DNA of 64,000 nucleotides from Planctomycetota bacterium (lineage in GTDB: Bacteria; Planctomycetota; B15-G4). Shown piece by piece: positions 52,534 to 61,145 of this stretch. Position 1 is the stretch's first letter; each line of letters begins with the position of its first letter. The translations under genes were made by a program, and so were the position numbers. The stretch lies in the NCBI GenBank assembly GCA_029259715.1, contig JAJDEP010000014.1, forward strand, positions 186,001-250,000, read 5' to 3'. The notes below the pieces were generated by a model. It was not told where the DNA came from and did not search any database. It saw nothing but the letters and a program-made list of their open reading frames with translations.

Positions 52534-54432
52534 CCCACAACCGTCTTCGCCCTCTTGATGGGCATCGTGCTGGTGGCCGGTGTGGCGTTGCTGCTGGTGC
52601 CCGACCGTAGCGACCCCACGCGCCGCGCCCGCGGCGACGACAGCATGGCCGTGGTCGTCCGGTCGCCGGAGACCGCACCGGCCACACCGTCGGCGGCACT
52701 GGTCCTCGGACCGGCGCCCATCGAAGCGCTGGCCGAACACGAGCTCGCCCTCGCCACCGTCACCGCCCTCGGAGCGCCCGCGCGGATCACGCTGGAACTC
52801 GGGGACGGCGTCATCGAGGGCCGCACCTTCGACGAGATGGGCGCGGTCGTGCCCGGCGCCGACGTGTCCGTGGCCCTCGACCCCGCCCACGACCCGGACA
52901 CCGTCGTCGGCATGCGCCGCTTCCCCCTCGACCTCGTCAGCGACGCCGAAGGCCGCTTCGAGATCTCCGGCCTGCCCCACGTCGGCATGGTGATCACCGC
53001 GGAGGCGGACGGCCATCACGGGAACCGGGTGCGCCGCTTGCCGCGCGACGCTCAGCCCGCGCGCGCCACGCTGGTGCTGATGCGCGCGGCCGAAGTGTCG
53101 GGCACGGTGACGGACTCCGAGGGCCACCCCCTGCCGGGCGCCCAGGTGAAGGTCGGCAGCTTCGCCTCCATCTTCGGCGAGGCCGTCACCGATACCGAAG
53201 GCCGCTACCGCATCGAGAGCCTGGCGGCCGAGCCCGTCGACGTGATCGTCTCCGCCGAGCAGTACATAACCCAAGGCCGCTTCATTCGCCTCAGGGGCGG
53301 CTCCACCAACACCTTCGATTTCGTGCTCAGCCTCGGCGGCCGCATCGGCGGGTGGGTCCGCGACCGCGGCACCGGCGCGCCGCTGCAGGGGATGCGGGTC
53401 ACCCTGGTCCACAGTGGGCCCTTCGGCCCGTCCGGCGATCTGACCGCCACCGATCACACCGGGTGGTTCGATTTCACGTCCGTCGGTGAAGGCGCCCACA
53501 CCCTGTTTGTCCAGATGCCCAAGCAGGATCCCCGGGACTTCGACACACACCGGAACCAAGAGATGGGACCGCTCGCGACGCTGGGCAACGTGCGGGCCGG
53601 CGACCCGCCGGTCGAGATCGCCGTCGAGGGCTTCCTGCGCCGGACCGGTTCGATCACCGGCACCCTCGTCCCACCGGACGGAGCGACGCTGGTCTGGTCA
53701 TCCGTGACGGCGATCGGGCCGGCGGCGGCCCCCTTGTCCTCCACCATGGCCACCGACGATGAGGGCGGCTTCCTGTTCGAGGACCGGCGTCCCGGGCGCC
53801 ACGTCCTCTGGGCGCGCACCGATCAATTCGTGTCCGTCCCCGTGACGGTTGAGCTCGCCGAAGGTGAGGCCCTCGACGTCGGCGCGATCCCGCTGATGGT
53901 CGGCGGCACGGTGCGCCTGAGCCTCGCGAGCGACACGCCGCTCACCGGCCTCGACATCGAGGCATGGCTCACGCGACGCGACGACCACACCAGCACCGCG
54001 GACAATCCGGTGCGCCATACCCTCGTGCGTGAGGGCGATGAATACCTCTCTCCGCCGCTCCTCGCCGGGCCCTACGTGCTGGCCCTCGACAGCGCCATCC
54101 TCCGCGACCCGGGAGAGATCGTCGTGCAGTCCGGCGTCGAGACGGCCCTCACCGTCCACGTCGAGCGCGAGGTGAAGCTCGAGATCGGCATCGAGTGGCA
54201 CGACGGTTGGCGCACCCGCACGGGCACGCGCATCGAGGTGCGCGACGACCGCGGCGCCGTCGTCGCCGGGCGGTACCACAGCGGCCGCATCGACCGCGCC
54301 TGGCTCGCCACCGTGCTCGTGCCGGCCGGGCACTACACCGTCGTGGTGTTCGACGAGCGGGGCGAGCGGCGGCGGGTTGCCGTCGAGCTCGACGGAAAAG
54401 ACGTCACGGTCGGCGTGACCATCGATCTGTAG
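52528..54432 (+). CDS. Membrane-anchored carboxypeptidase-regulatory-like protein, pair 2 copy 1
   Basis: 634 residues. One N-terminal anchor helix (TTVFALLMGIVLVAGVALLLV), then repeated carboxypeptidase-regulatory-type beta units: GVIEGRTFDEMGAVVPGADVS, VSGTVTDSEGHPLPGAQVK and RIGGWVRDRGTGAPLQG. The C-terminal part has EVKLEIGIEWHDGW and ends in short strands. Its ATG is the last ATGAG of a 14-bp repeat array with no Shine-Dalgarno, so an earlier or leaderless start cannot be excluded. The next gene is a related protein 104 nt on. Confidence 0.78.
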   Translation: MRPTTVFALLMGIVLVAGVALLLVPDRSDPTRRARGDDSMAVVVRSPETAPATPSAALVLGPAPIEALAEHELALATVTALGAPARITLELGDGVIEGRTFDEMGAVVPGADVSVALDPAHDPDTVVGMRRFPLDLVSDAEGRFEISGLPHVGMVITAEADGHHGNRVRRLPRDAQPARATLVLMRAAEVSGTVTDSEGHPLPGAQVKVGSFASIFGEAVTDTEGRYRIESLAAEPVDVIVSAEQYITQGRFIRLRGGSTNTFDFVLSLGGRIGGWVRDRGTGAPLQGMRVTLVHSGPFGPSGDLTATDHTGWFDFTSVGEGAHTLFVQMPKQDPRDFDTHRNQEMGPLATLGNVRAGDPPVEIAVEGFLRRTGSITGTLVPPDGATLVWSSVTAIGPAAAPLSSTMATDDEGGFLFEDRRPGRHVLWARTDQFVSVPVTVELAEGEALDVGAIPLMVGGTVRLSLASDTPLTGLDIEAWLTRRDDHTSTADNPVRHTLVREGDEYLSPPLLAGPYVLALDSAILRDPGEIVVQSGVETALTVHVEREVKLEIGIEWHDGWRTRTGTRIEVRDDRGAVVAGRYHSGRIDRAWLATVLVPAGHYTVVVFDERGERRRVAVELDGKDVTVGVTIDL

Positions 54433-54476
54433 AAGCGCCACGGCCGATCTTGAGGGGTACTACGGCCGACAAGCAT

Positions 54477-54497
54477 GGGCACTCGAGTGTGGGCACT
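54477..54497. repeat. Short 14-bp duplication
   Basis: GGGCACT occurs at 54477 and 54491, inside two 14-bp units that agree at 10 of 14 bases. It is a weak member of the family of intergenic repeats with this period. Confidence 0.25.
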
Positions 54498-54523
54498 ACA
54501 GAACCCTCACCGGCACGACCGGT

Positions 54524-54529
54524 TATCAT
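54524..54529 (+). promoter_or_regulatory. Candidate -10 box (TATCAT)
   Basis: It is separated from ATG 54537 by exactly 7 nt with no Shine-Dalgarno, consistent with a leaderless transcript. Confidence 0.45.
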
Positions 54530-54536
54530 CGGCCGC

Positions 54537-56879
54537 ATGGAGGGGATTCACCGCAGGACGCTGCTCGCCGGCGCGGCCCTGGTCGTCGTCGCGCTGTTAG
54601 CCTGGATGCTCGCCGGGGACGGCGACCGAGGAGGCGACGTCGCGGTGGTCACCCCCGGCGGATCTCAAGGCGCCCTCGGCACCGACCTCGAGCCGCACCC
54701 GCTGGGTGGCCCGATCAGTGACGCGACGAACCTCTCCACTGAAACGAATGCGGCCGGGGCGGACACCTCGAGCGAAGCGAGTGATGAGACGGATTCCGAG
54801 GGCTCGCTCCTCATCCGCGTGAAGTGGAACGACGGCCGCCCGGCACCGGGCATCCACGTGAGGGTCGTCGAGTGGGGCCGTCCCAATGCCGCCATGAAGG
54901 CGCGCAGCGAGTTCTCCGACGACCGGGGCGAGTGCCGACTCGAAAACGTGCGCGCCGGCATCACCACCCTCTACGGCGACCGCGGCGGTTCGGCGCGCGC
55001 GGACATCGAGGAGGGCGAGCAGTCCGAGGTCGAGTTGAGACTCCCGCCGGGGCACCTCATTACGGGCCGTGTCGTCGACATCGAGGGCAAGGGCATCGCC
55101 GGTGCCGGCATCTGGCTCTCCGACTCCGGCAACGGGAGAGACGGAGCCATCGTCACCTCGAGCGATGCCACCGGACGCTTCCGTATCGAGGAGGTCGGAC
55201 AATTCCACTATGTCGGGGCCCGGCATCCTCCGTACCAGCCCTCCGACGTGCACATGGTGAAGGAGCACGACCTCGACCTGCTGCTGGAATTGCGGCCGGG
55301 TGGGGCCATCGTGCTGGGCCAGGTCCTCGACATCGACGGCGAGCCCATCGCCGGTGCGTGGATCCGTCTCGAGCAACCGGCGGCCCTCTCCTTCTCCGGG
55401 CCCGACCGGCGTCTCACCCCCCAGGCGAGCTACACCCGCAGCGGCGACGACGGGCACTTTTCGAGCGCGGGCCTGCCGACGGGCCTCACGAACATCGATG
55501 CCCGCGCCAACGGGTATGCCGCCGCGAGAGTCTCCGCAAAGCTCACGGACGGCGGCTCCACCGAAGTCACCCTCGAGCTGTCTCGCGAGGCCGTCGTCCG
55601 AGGCGTCGTCACCGACGACTCGGGGGCCCCCGTCTTCATGGGGAACGTCTCGCACGGCGACTTTGACGAGTATCTCAGCAGCACGACGGTCACCGATCCG
55701 TCGGGGCGGTATGTGCTCACGGGACTCCCGGCAGGACACCTCGAACTCTCCGCGACCGGGCGGCGCCACCGTCCTCTCTCCACCACCGTCGAGACAGCGC
55801 CCGGCACCGACTTGCGCTGGGACCCGATCTTGCGCACCGGCGCGAGCATCGTCGGAAGCGTCGTCGACACCGAATCACGCATCCCGCTGCCGGGCCTGAC
55901 AGTCGCGGCGTACGTGAGCACCGAAGCCGGCCGCTCCGCGCGATCGGCACGCACCGACGACGAGGGTGGCTTCGCCCTCCATGCTCTCGAGCCCGGCGTG
56001 TATTCCCTGCGGGTCCACGACTGGTCCGGGTACGCCGACGCGCCGCTGGCCACGCTCGACCATGTGAGCACCGACAGCGATCCCGTCGTCCTCGAGGTGG
56101 ACGACGCCCTCGTCGAGCGCGGCCACATCATCGGCCGCGTGCTCGCCCCCGACGGCACACCCATCGACGGCGGCGCTCTCTCGATCCAGGACGCCGACGG
56201 CGACGACGAGCCGCAGCTCAGGATGATTGAACAGGGAAACTTCAGATCGGGCGCGCTGCTGCCCGGCACCTACACGGTGAGGGTGCCCAACAAGTCCTAC
56301 GGGTCACCGACCGTGTCCGCGGATGTCCGCTCGAACGAGACCGTCGACGTGGGCGAGATCCGCCTGCAGCCCGGCGGCACCGTGGCCGTCTGGCCGACGA
56401 TCGAAACGGGCGTCGACCTCTCGCAGGTGCGGATGTGGCTGCGTCGACCCGGCGGCTGGGGCGGCGGTTTATTCACGCAGCAGAATGATGTGTTCCGCTC
56501 GGAGAGCGTCGGCGCCGGGCCGGCAACCCTGGTCGTGTCGGGGAGCGGCATCGCCTCCGAAGTGCGCGACATCGAGATCCGTTCCGGCGAAGAGACCGTC
56601 GTGGAGATCCTCGTTCGCCGAGGCCTCTCCCTGCAGCTCGCGCTGCAATGGAACGACCCGGCGCGACCGCCGTCGCATTCCGACGTCACCATTACCGATA
56701 CGTCCGGAGTGCAGGTTTCCTCGCGCACCTACTCGAGAGCCGACCCTCAGCTGGTCTCGCGCCATTGGCTCGCCCCCGGCCGCTACATCATCGTGGCGAG
56801 CGACGATTTCGGCGCCCGCTCCTCCGTCGAGGCCGTCGTGCGCGAACCCGGTGGTGAGACGATCACCATCGAGATGTAA
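54537..56879 (+). CDS. Membrane-anchored carboxypeptidase-regulatory-like protein, pair 2 copy 2
   Basis: 780 residues. N-terminal anchor (TLLAGAALVVVALLAWMLAG), an acidic Ser/Thr/Asp linker, then about six beta units with the phrases GRVVDIEGKGIAGAGIW, GQVLDIDGEPIAGAWIR, GVVTDDSGAPVFMGNV and GRVLAPDGTPIDGGAL. The C-terminal segment LSLQLALQWNDPARP and the ending 'GRYIIVASDD' parallel the end of the gene upstream, so the two are paralogues. The true start is ATG 54537; sequence left of it in frame lies inside the previous gene. Confidence 0.8.
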   Translation: MEGIHRRTLLAGAALVVVALLAWMLAGDGDRGGDVAVVTPGGSQGALGTDLEPHPLGGPISDATNLSTETNAAGADTSSEASDETDSEGSLLIRVKWNDGRPAPGIHVRVVEWGRPNAAMKARSEFSDDRGECRLENVRAGITTLYGDRGGSARADIEEGEQSEVELRLPPGHLITGRVVDIEGKGIAGAGIWLSDSGNGRDGAIVTSSDATGRFRIEEVGQFHYVGARHPPYQPSDVHMVKEHDLDLLLELRPGGAIVLGQVLDIDGEPIAGAWIRLEQPAALSFSGPDRRLTPQASYTRSGDDGHFSSAGLPTGLTNIDARANGYAAARVSAKLTDGGSTEVTLELSREAVVRGVVTDDSGAPVFMGNVSHGDFDEYLSSTTVTDPSGRYVLTGLPAGHLELSATGRRHRPLSTTVETAPGTDLRWDPILRTGASIVGSVVDTESRIPLPGLTVAAYVSTEAGRSARSARTDDEGGFALHALEPGVYSLRVHDWSGYADAPLATLDHVSTDSDPVVLEVDDALVERGHIIGRVLAPDGTPIDGGALSIQDADGDDEPQLRMIEQGNFRSGALLPGTYTVRVPNKSYGSPTVSADVRSNETVDVGEIRLQPGGTVAVWPTIETGVDLSQVRMWLRRPGGWGGGLFTQQNDVFRSESVGAGPATLVVSGSGIASEVRDIEIRSGEETVVEILVRRGLSLQLALQWNDPARPPSHSDVTITDTSGVQVSSRTYSRADPQLVSRHWLAPGRYIIVASDDFGARSSVEAVVREPGGETITIEM

Positions 56880-56929
56880 AGTCGCCCGCAGCACGGGTGC
56901 GGATCGCCGCCCTCAGCGCTACGCAGACG

Positions 56930-57415
56930 TCAGCGCTGCGCCCGGGCCACGAGCACCACGCCCACGAGCAGCAGCAGGGCGCCCACCGGCACGAGCAGGA
57001 TCCCGAGGCCCGGATCGCCGTCGTAGATCCACACGCCGCCGAGCAGAAATCCCAGCGGTAGCAGCAGCCCCCCCGCCAGCAGGCAGCGCGAAACGGTGCG
57101 CAGCCCCTTGGTCGGTGTCTTGTCGCCGCGGGCCCCCCACCCGAGGGTCGAGAGCGTCAGCGCGAACGCGATGTTCACCAGCGCTACCAGGGTCCCGTGG
57201 GCGTGGGCGAGGGTCCACATGAGCCGGCGCGTCTCGTTCGAGACGTCGAGATAGAGGCCCAGCTTGAGACCGTGCAGCACCTCGAGCGCGATGCCCATGG
57301 CGAGGAAGAGCGCGAGGGTCCACCACCCGAACTTCAGGTGGAGACGGATGTAATCCGTGGACGCAGCGGCCGACGAAGGGGCATCGGATCCCGCGCGCTC
57401 GTCAGGCTCTTTCAC
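56930..57415 (-). CDS. Four-helix membrane protein next to the octaheme cytochrome
   Basis: 161 residues with four hydrophobic segments (WWTLALFLAMGIALEVLHGL, LVALVNIAFALTLSTLG, CLLAGGLLLPLGFLLGGVW, ILLVPVGALLLLVGVVLVA). HAHGTLVALVN near the second helix holds two histidines that could coordinate heme or contact quinone, but this is a guess. It lies 70 bp downstream of the cytochrome gene on the same strand and is probably its membrane partner. No named family recognised. Confidence 0.7.
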   Translation of the reverse strand: MKEPDERAGSDAPSSAAASTDYIRLHLKFGWWTLALFLAMGIALEVLHGLKLGLYLDVSNETRRLMWTLAHAHGTLVALVNIAFALTLSTLGWGARGDKTPTKGLRTVSRCLLAGGLLLPLGFLLGGVWIYDGDPGLGILLVPVGALLLLVGVVLVARAQR

Positions 57416-57485
57416 AACTCGCCCCTCCCCTTCCCACCCTCACGCCCGAAGGTGCTCGTCCCGGCGATTGGCGCACCCGCCGTGC

Positions 57486-59681
57486 TCACTCCTGCAGGTG
57501 CGTCGGCCGGTTGTCGCGGTCCTTCAGCAGCTCTGCGATGACATCTTCCCTGAGCAGCCCGTAGAGGTCCACGAGCAACGCCGGGATGAACGCCTCGTTC
57601 CCTGGGGGCGCATTCCCTGAGGCCGCACCGGCCGCCGAGGCGTTCCCCTGAGCACCGTTCCCCTGCGAACCCTGGCCGTCACCGGAGGCCGCCCGCGCTT
57701 CGCTCCATTGCCGCCAGACCCGCTCGCGGGCCACGGCCCAGAAGGGCGTGGGCCCAAGGAACTCGAAGGCGAAGTGCTCGAAGCCCTCGTGGCGCTTCAG
57801 CGAGCGGTGGGCAATGAGCCGCACCGCATCGTAGGGGTCTTCGAGGAGCTGGCCGAGGAACGGCACCATCCACTCGTCGCTGGGTGGCGCGCCGGCGTGG
57901 GTGCGCCCGGAGGCGTCCAGGGCGGCGTCCCAGCCCATGCTCCACGCCATGAGCGCGCGGACATGGGGCTCGCCCTGCAGCAGCCACAACAACGACGCAG
58001 CCACCGTCTCCTGCGGCTCGGTGAGCTCGGGCCGCGGCGTGCCGTACCACTCCTGCATGTGGTCGGCGGTCCAGCCCAGGGTCTGGTCGAGATGACACTG
58101 GTTGCAGGCATTGGGCCGCCCGGTCATGAGGCTCGTGGCCACCGACGGGTTGTCGATCTCGTGACTGCGCACCGCCTGCAACAGGCCGTAGCCGGTGTAG
58201 CTCATGTGGCAGTTGAGGCAGTTGCTGCCCGAAGAATCCGGTGCGTGGAAGGTGTGGGCCGTGACATCGTCGCCGAAGCTCGTGTGGCACTGCAGGCAAG
58301 CTTCGTTCCCCCGCATGCCCGGCTTGAGCTGGTCGACGCGCCACTCGTCGAGGCCCTGGGGATCGCCGTCGACGCCGTGCATCGAGTGGCACGAGAGGCA
58401 GTCCATGGCCCCTTCGGTGTGACAGCTCGTCTCGATGAGTCCGTTGTACTCGCGGCCGGCCAGCCGGATCATCCCGTCGGACCAGAAGCGGTTCTCCATG
58501 TAGTACGGGAACATCGCCACCGCTTCGGCGATCCGACCCGGCGGCGGGTCGGGGTCGTGGCGCACGGTGATGCGCGTGTCGTCGAGGTTGTCGCCCGGCC
58601 GGTAGTCGAAGCCCTCCTGCTCCCAGCGCAGGGCGTCGGCGATGGACTTGAACTCGTTGAGGCCGTGGCACTGCCCGCACACCTGGGCCGACGCCTGCGT
58701 CGAGAGGTCTGCGGGGTTGACGATGTGGTCGTCCCCGCGGCCGCCCACGTGGGACGCGTAGCGGTTGGCCGGATTGCGCTGGAAGTCGACATGGGCCTGG
58801 GCCGGGCCGTGGCACGACTCGCAACCGATGGTCAGCTCCGAGGCGCGCGAGTCCATCGCGCGCGGTGACTCGATGCCGGGACGGCCGTCGGTGGCGTGGC
58901 AGCGGATGCAGGCCGCGTTCCAGCGCCCCGTCTCCGGCGGCGTGGGCCGATCCGGATGAGACAGGAAGCCCGCCGATCGCGGGATCCACTGCTGCTCTTC
59001 CGTGAGCCAATACAGCTCGACCTGCCCCAGCACCCGGGACATGCCGGTCGGGTACCAGTAGATCTGCTTCTTGTGCGACCCCGTGACCAGGGCGACGGGC
59101 CGCGTGACGCGGTGAGGCTCTTCGGAGACCTCGGGCTCCCAACCCTGGGCGCGGGCTCGATCGCGCTTGCGCCTCCAGGCCGGGTCGTCCATCTCCACCC
59201 AGTACTCGTCGCCCTCACGGGTGAAGCGGTAGCTGTCCTCACCGAAGCTGATCGTCTCGCCATTGAAGGCGCCCACCACGGCGTCCGGCGTTGCCGACTG
59301 GGTCATCTTGCGGTGGTAGCTGTGGTCCCACGACGCGTGGTGTCGCGGATGGCACGAGCGACAGGTGTCGGAGGTGGCGAAGCCCTCGCGGGGGTCCTGC
59401 ACGGGACGATCGGCCGCGTCCGACGGCCGGCTCGTGTCGACGGGATAGACGCTGTCGCGCTCGAACACGAGGAACACGGGCACGGCCAGGCTGATGATCA
59501 ACACGCCGGCCGCCACCACCCGTCCGCCTCGGCCCGGCGGAGTCTCAGCGGTTGGGTCTTCGGCCGAGCGGACGCTCGAGGCGACTCCGGGAGAGGCCGC
59601 GGCCGGGCGACGGCCCCGGCCGAGCAGCACCAGCAGCCCGATGGCCAACACTGCCGCGACCACCACCGATTCGAACACCAT
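57486..59681 (-). CDS. Octaheme c-type cytochrome
   Basis: 731 residues. Two N-terminal helices (SVVVAAVLAIGLLVLL and VVAAGVLIISLAVPVFLVF) tether it to the membrane. Eight CxxCH heme sites follow: CRSCH, CIRCH, CESCH, CGQCH, CLSCH, CLQCH, CLNCH and CNQCH. Extra histidines such as YHRKM and HTFHAP can serve as distal ligands. The arrangement is of the cytochrome c554/multiheme reductase type; I cannot tell whether it reduces nitrogen or sulfur oxides or only carries electrons. The last 200 residues look helical, with a Gly/Ala/Asn-rich linker before a final DLYGLLREDVIAELLKD. Heme attachment requires export and a cytochrome c maturation system, not in view. Confidence 0.9.
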   Translation of the reverse strand: MVFESVVVAAVLAIGLLVLLGRGRRPAAASPGVASSVRSAEDPTAETPPGRGGRVVAAGVLIISLAVPVFLVFERDSVYPVDTSRPSDAADRPVQDPREGFATSDTCRSCHPRHHASWDHSYHRKMTQSATPDAVVGAFNGETISFGEDSYRFTREGDEYWVEMDDPAWRRKRDRARAQGWEPEVSEEPHRVTRPVALVTGSHKKQIYWYPTGMSRVLGQVELYWLTEEQQWIPRSAGFLSHPDRPTPPETGRWNAACIRCHATDGRPGIESPRAMDSRASELTIGCESCHGPAQAHVDFQRNPANRYASHVGGRGDDHIVNPADLSTQASAQVCGQCHGLNEFKSIADALRWEQEGFDYRPGDNLDDTRITVRHDPDPPPGRIAEAVAMFPYYMENRFWSDGMIRLAGREYNGLIETSCHTEGAMDCLSCHSMHGVDGDPQGLDEWRVDQLKPGMRGNEACLQCHTSFGDDVTAHTFHAPDSSGSNCLNCHMSYTGYGLLQAVRSHEIDNPSVATSLMTGRPNACNQCHLDQTLGWTADHMQEWYGTPRPELTEPQETVAASLLWLLQGEPHVRALMAWSMGWDAALDASGRTHAGAPPSDEWMVPFLGQLLEDPYDAVRLIAHRSLKRHEGFEHFAFEFLGPTPFWAVARERVWRQWSEARAASGDGQGSQGNGAQGNASAAGAASGNAPPGNEAFIPALLVDLYGLLREDVIAELLKDRDNRPTHLQE

Positions 59682-59688
59682 GGGGCCC

Positions 59689-59694
59689 AGTCTA
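59689..59694 (-). promoter_or_regulatory. Candidate -10 box (TAGACT) of the cytochrome gene
   Basis: It lies exactly 7 nt before ATG 59681, preceded by CGG, with no Shine-Dalgarno. Confidence 0.45.
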
Positions 59695-59716
59695 CCGCCG
59701 CCCCCTCAGCACCGTG

Positions 59717-60343
59717 TCAGGTGATCCAGTCGCTCTCCACGGGCTCGTCGCGGTCGTCTCCGCCGTGGCCGCGCAGGCCGTGATCGTCGTCGGCGATGTC
59801 GATGGTCACCAGGCCCAGCAGAAAGTCGAGCAGCTCGCCGACGCTGAAGCCCGCCCGGGCCCCCACCAGCACCGTGAAGCCCACCTCAACGTCGAGGGCA
59901 TGGATCCAACTCGGATCGGGATTGGTCGGCGCGAACCCGAAGCTGTGCACCAGGTAGCACTCGTCGGCCACGTCTTCGGCGCGCCAGGCGCCCCGCGTCT
60001 CCGTGAACAGGGAGCGACCGTAGAGGACGCCACCCTCCAGGAACGGGACCACGGGCAACCCGAGGTGCAGGAAGCTGCCGGCGCCGAACCGCCGTCCGTG
60101 CATGCCCGCCTCGACGTGTTGGCCGCCCCCCACCATCACGTGCAGCAGGTCGGTGGCCTGGACGTCGATGCTGAGCTCGGGCCCCGCGCTGAGGGAGAAG
60201 CGCAGCGGATCGAGCAGGTCGAGCCCGCGGTCGCGCAGGTAGGTCCCGGTGGCGCACCCGCTCGTCACGAGCACGAGGGCGAGCAGCGCCGCCCCGCGGG
60301 CGCATCGGGCCAGCGGCGTGGTGTGGTCCGTCGACACTGACAT
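59717..60343 (-). CDS. Lipoprotein of unknown function
   Basis: 208 residues from ATG 60343, with a lipoprotein signal (AALLALVLVTSGC). After it, YLRDRGLDLLDPLRFSLSAGPELSIDVQATDLLHVMVGGG resembles small outer-membrane or stress-associated lipoproteins, but I cannot name the family. The C-terminus is His/Asp-rich (DDDHGLRGHGGDD), possibly metal-binding. The frame is open to 60418, but that extra part is a 15-bp repeat coding MSGGA-MSSGV-VSNGS-like units and would push the lipobox too far from the start. Confidence 0.7.
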   Translation of the reverse strand: MSVSTDHTTPLARCARGAALLALVLVTSGCATGTYLRDRGLDLLDPLRFSLSAGPELSIDVQATDLLHVMVGGGQHVEAGMHGRRFGAGSFLHLGLPVVPFLEGGVLYGRSLFTETRGAWRAEDVADECYLVHSFGFAPTNPDPSWIHALDVEVGFTVLVGARAGFSVGELLDFLLGLVTIDIADDDHGLRGHGGDDRDEPVESDWIT

Positions 60344-60447
60344 GGCTGCGTACGAAGTGGCTGCATGAGACACAGATCCGTTCGACACGACTCCGGACGA
60401 CATCGCTCCCCCCGACATGGCATTCCCGACTTCGATGCTCCCGACAT
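60344..60447. repeat. 15-bp degenerate tandem repeat upstream of the lipoprotein gene
   Basis: Read on the minus strand, units begin at 60447, 60432, 60418, 60403, 60388, 60373 and 60358. All are 15 bp except one of 14. The core is (A/G)TGTCG; the start codon at 60343 begins what would be the next unit. Confidence 0.65.
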
Positions 60448-60499
60448 GGATTCATTGTGGGCGGGCCGCGTAGCATCGGCAAGCGCAGTGACGGAACCG

Positions 60500-60579
60500 G
60501 ACGCACGAGGCCCCTGACGCACGGGGCCCCTGACGCACGGGGCGCCGAGCACACGCGGTGCCGGACGCACGCGGAGATT
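60500..60579. repeat. 16-bp tandem repeat, five units, upstream of the LOG gene
   Basis: Units begin at 60500, 60516, 60532, 60548 and 60564, exactly 16 bp apart. GACGCAC opens units 1, 2, 3 and 5; unit 4 is decayed (11 of 16 match unit 3). Units 1 and 2 differ at one base. The array ends 9 bp before ATG 60588. Confidence 0.75.
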
Positions 60580-60587
60580 GCACGACC

Positions 60588-61145
60588 ATGGAACGGACAT
60601 CTGTCGGACGCTTGCCCGTTGTAGGCGTGATGGGCTCAGGACAGCGGGAACACATCGAGCGCAGCGAAGTCCTGGGTACATGGCTCGCCGGCCTCGGGGT
60701 GCACCTGCTCACCGGTGGCGGCGCAGGCGTCATGACGGCCGTGAGCCGTGCCTTCGCGAGCGTCGAGGAGCGCGCCGGCCACATCCTCGGCGTCGTGCCC
60801 TGCATCGAAGACGACGCGACGACGCCCCCTGCGGGTTACCCCAACCCCTGGGTCGAGATCGTCGTGCGCACCCACCTGCCCTTCAGTGGCGCGCAGGGCA
60901 GCGGTCCGAACTCCCGCAACCACGTCAACGTGCTCAGCGCTGACGTCCTGGTGGCCCTGCCTGGGGGACCGGGGACCTCCAGCGAAGTGGGTCTGGCCCG
61001 GCGCTACGGGCGCCCGTTGGTGGCCTGGATCGACGCTCCGGCCGACATCCCCGACCTGCCGGCCGACACGCCGGTCGCCGCCGCCTGGGAGCAGGTCGAG
61101 GCCTTCGTGCACGAGCACCTCGCTGCCGGACGCCGGGCCCGCTGA
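60588..61145 (+). CDS. LOG-family (lysine-decarboxylase-like) protein
   Basis: 185 residues. VVGVMGSGQREH opens a Rossmann-like fold; LLTGGGAGVMTAVSRAF and ALPGGPGTSSEV are the two signature loops (the second is PGGxGTxxE in most members). The family contains cytokinin-type nucleotide phosphoribohydrolases and molybdenum-cofactor-carrier-like proteins; this copy could be either. GGAG lies 12 nt before the ATG, a wide spacing. Confidence 0.85.
   Translation: MERTSVGRLPVVGVMGSGQREHIERSEVLGTWLAGLGVHLLTGGGAGVMTAVSRAFASVEERAGHILGVVPCIEDDATTPPAGYPNPWVEIVVRTHLPFSGAQGSGPNSRNHVNVLSADVLVALPGGPGTSSEVGLARRYGRPLVAWIDAPADIPDLPADTPVAAAWEQVEAFVHEHLAAGRRAR

Noticed and set aside
42593..60579. CRISPR array among the short repeats
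   Set aside because: Units are 13-20 bp, contiguous without spacers, and differ from array to array.
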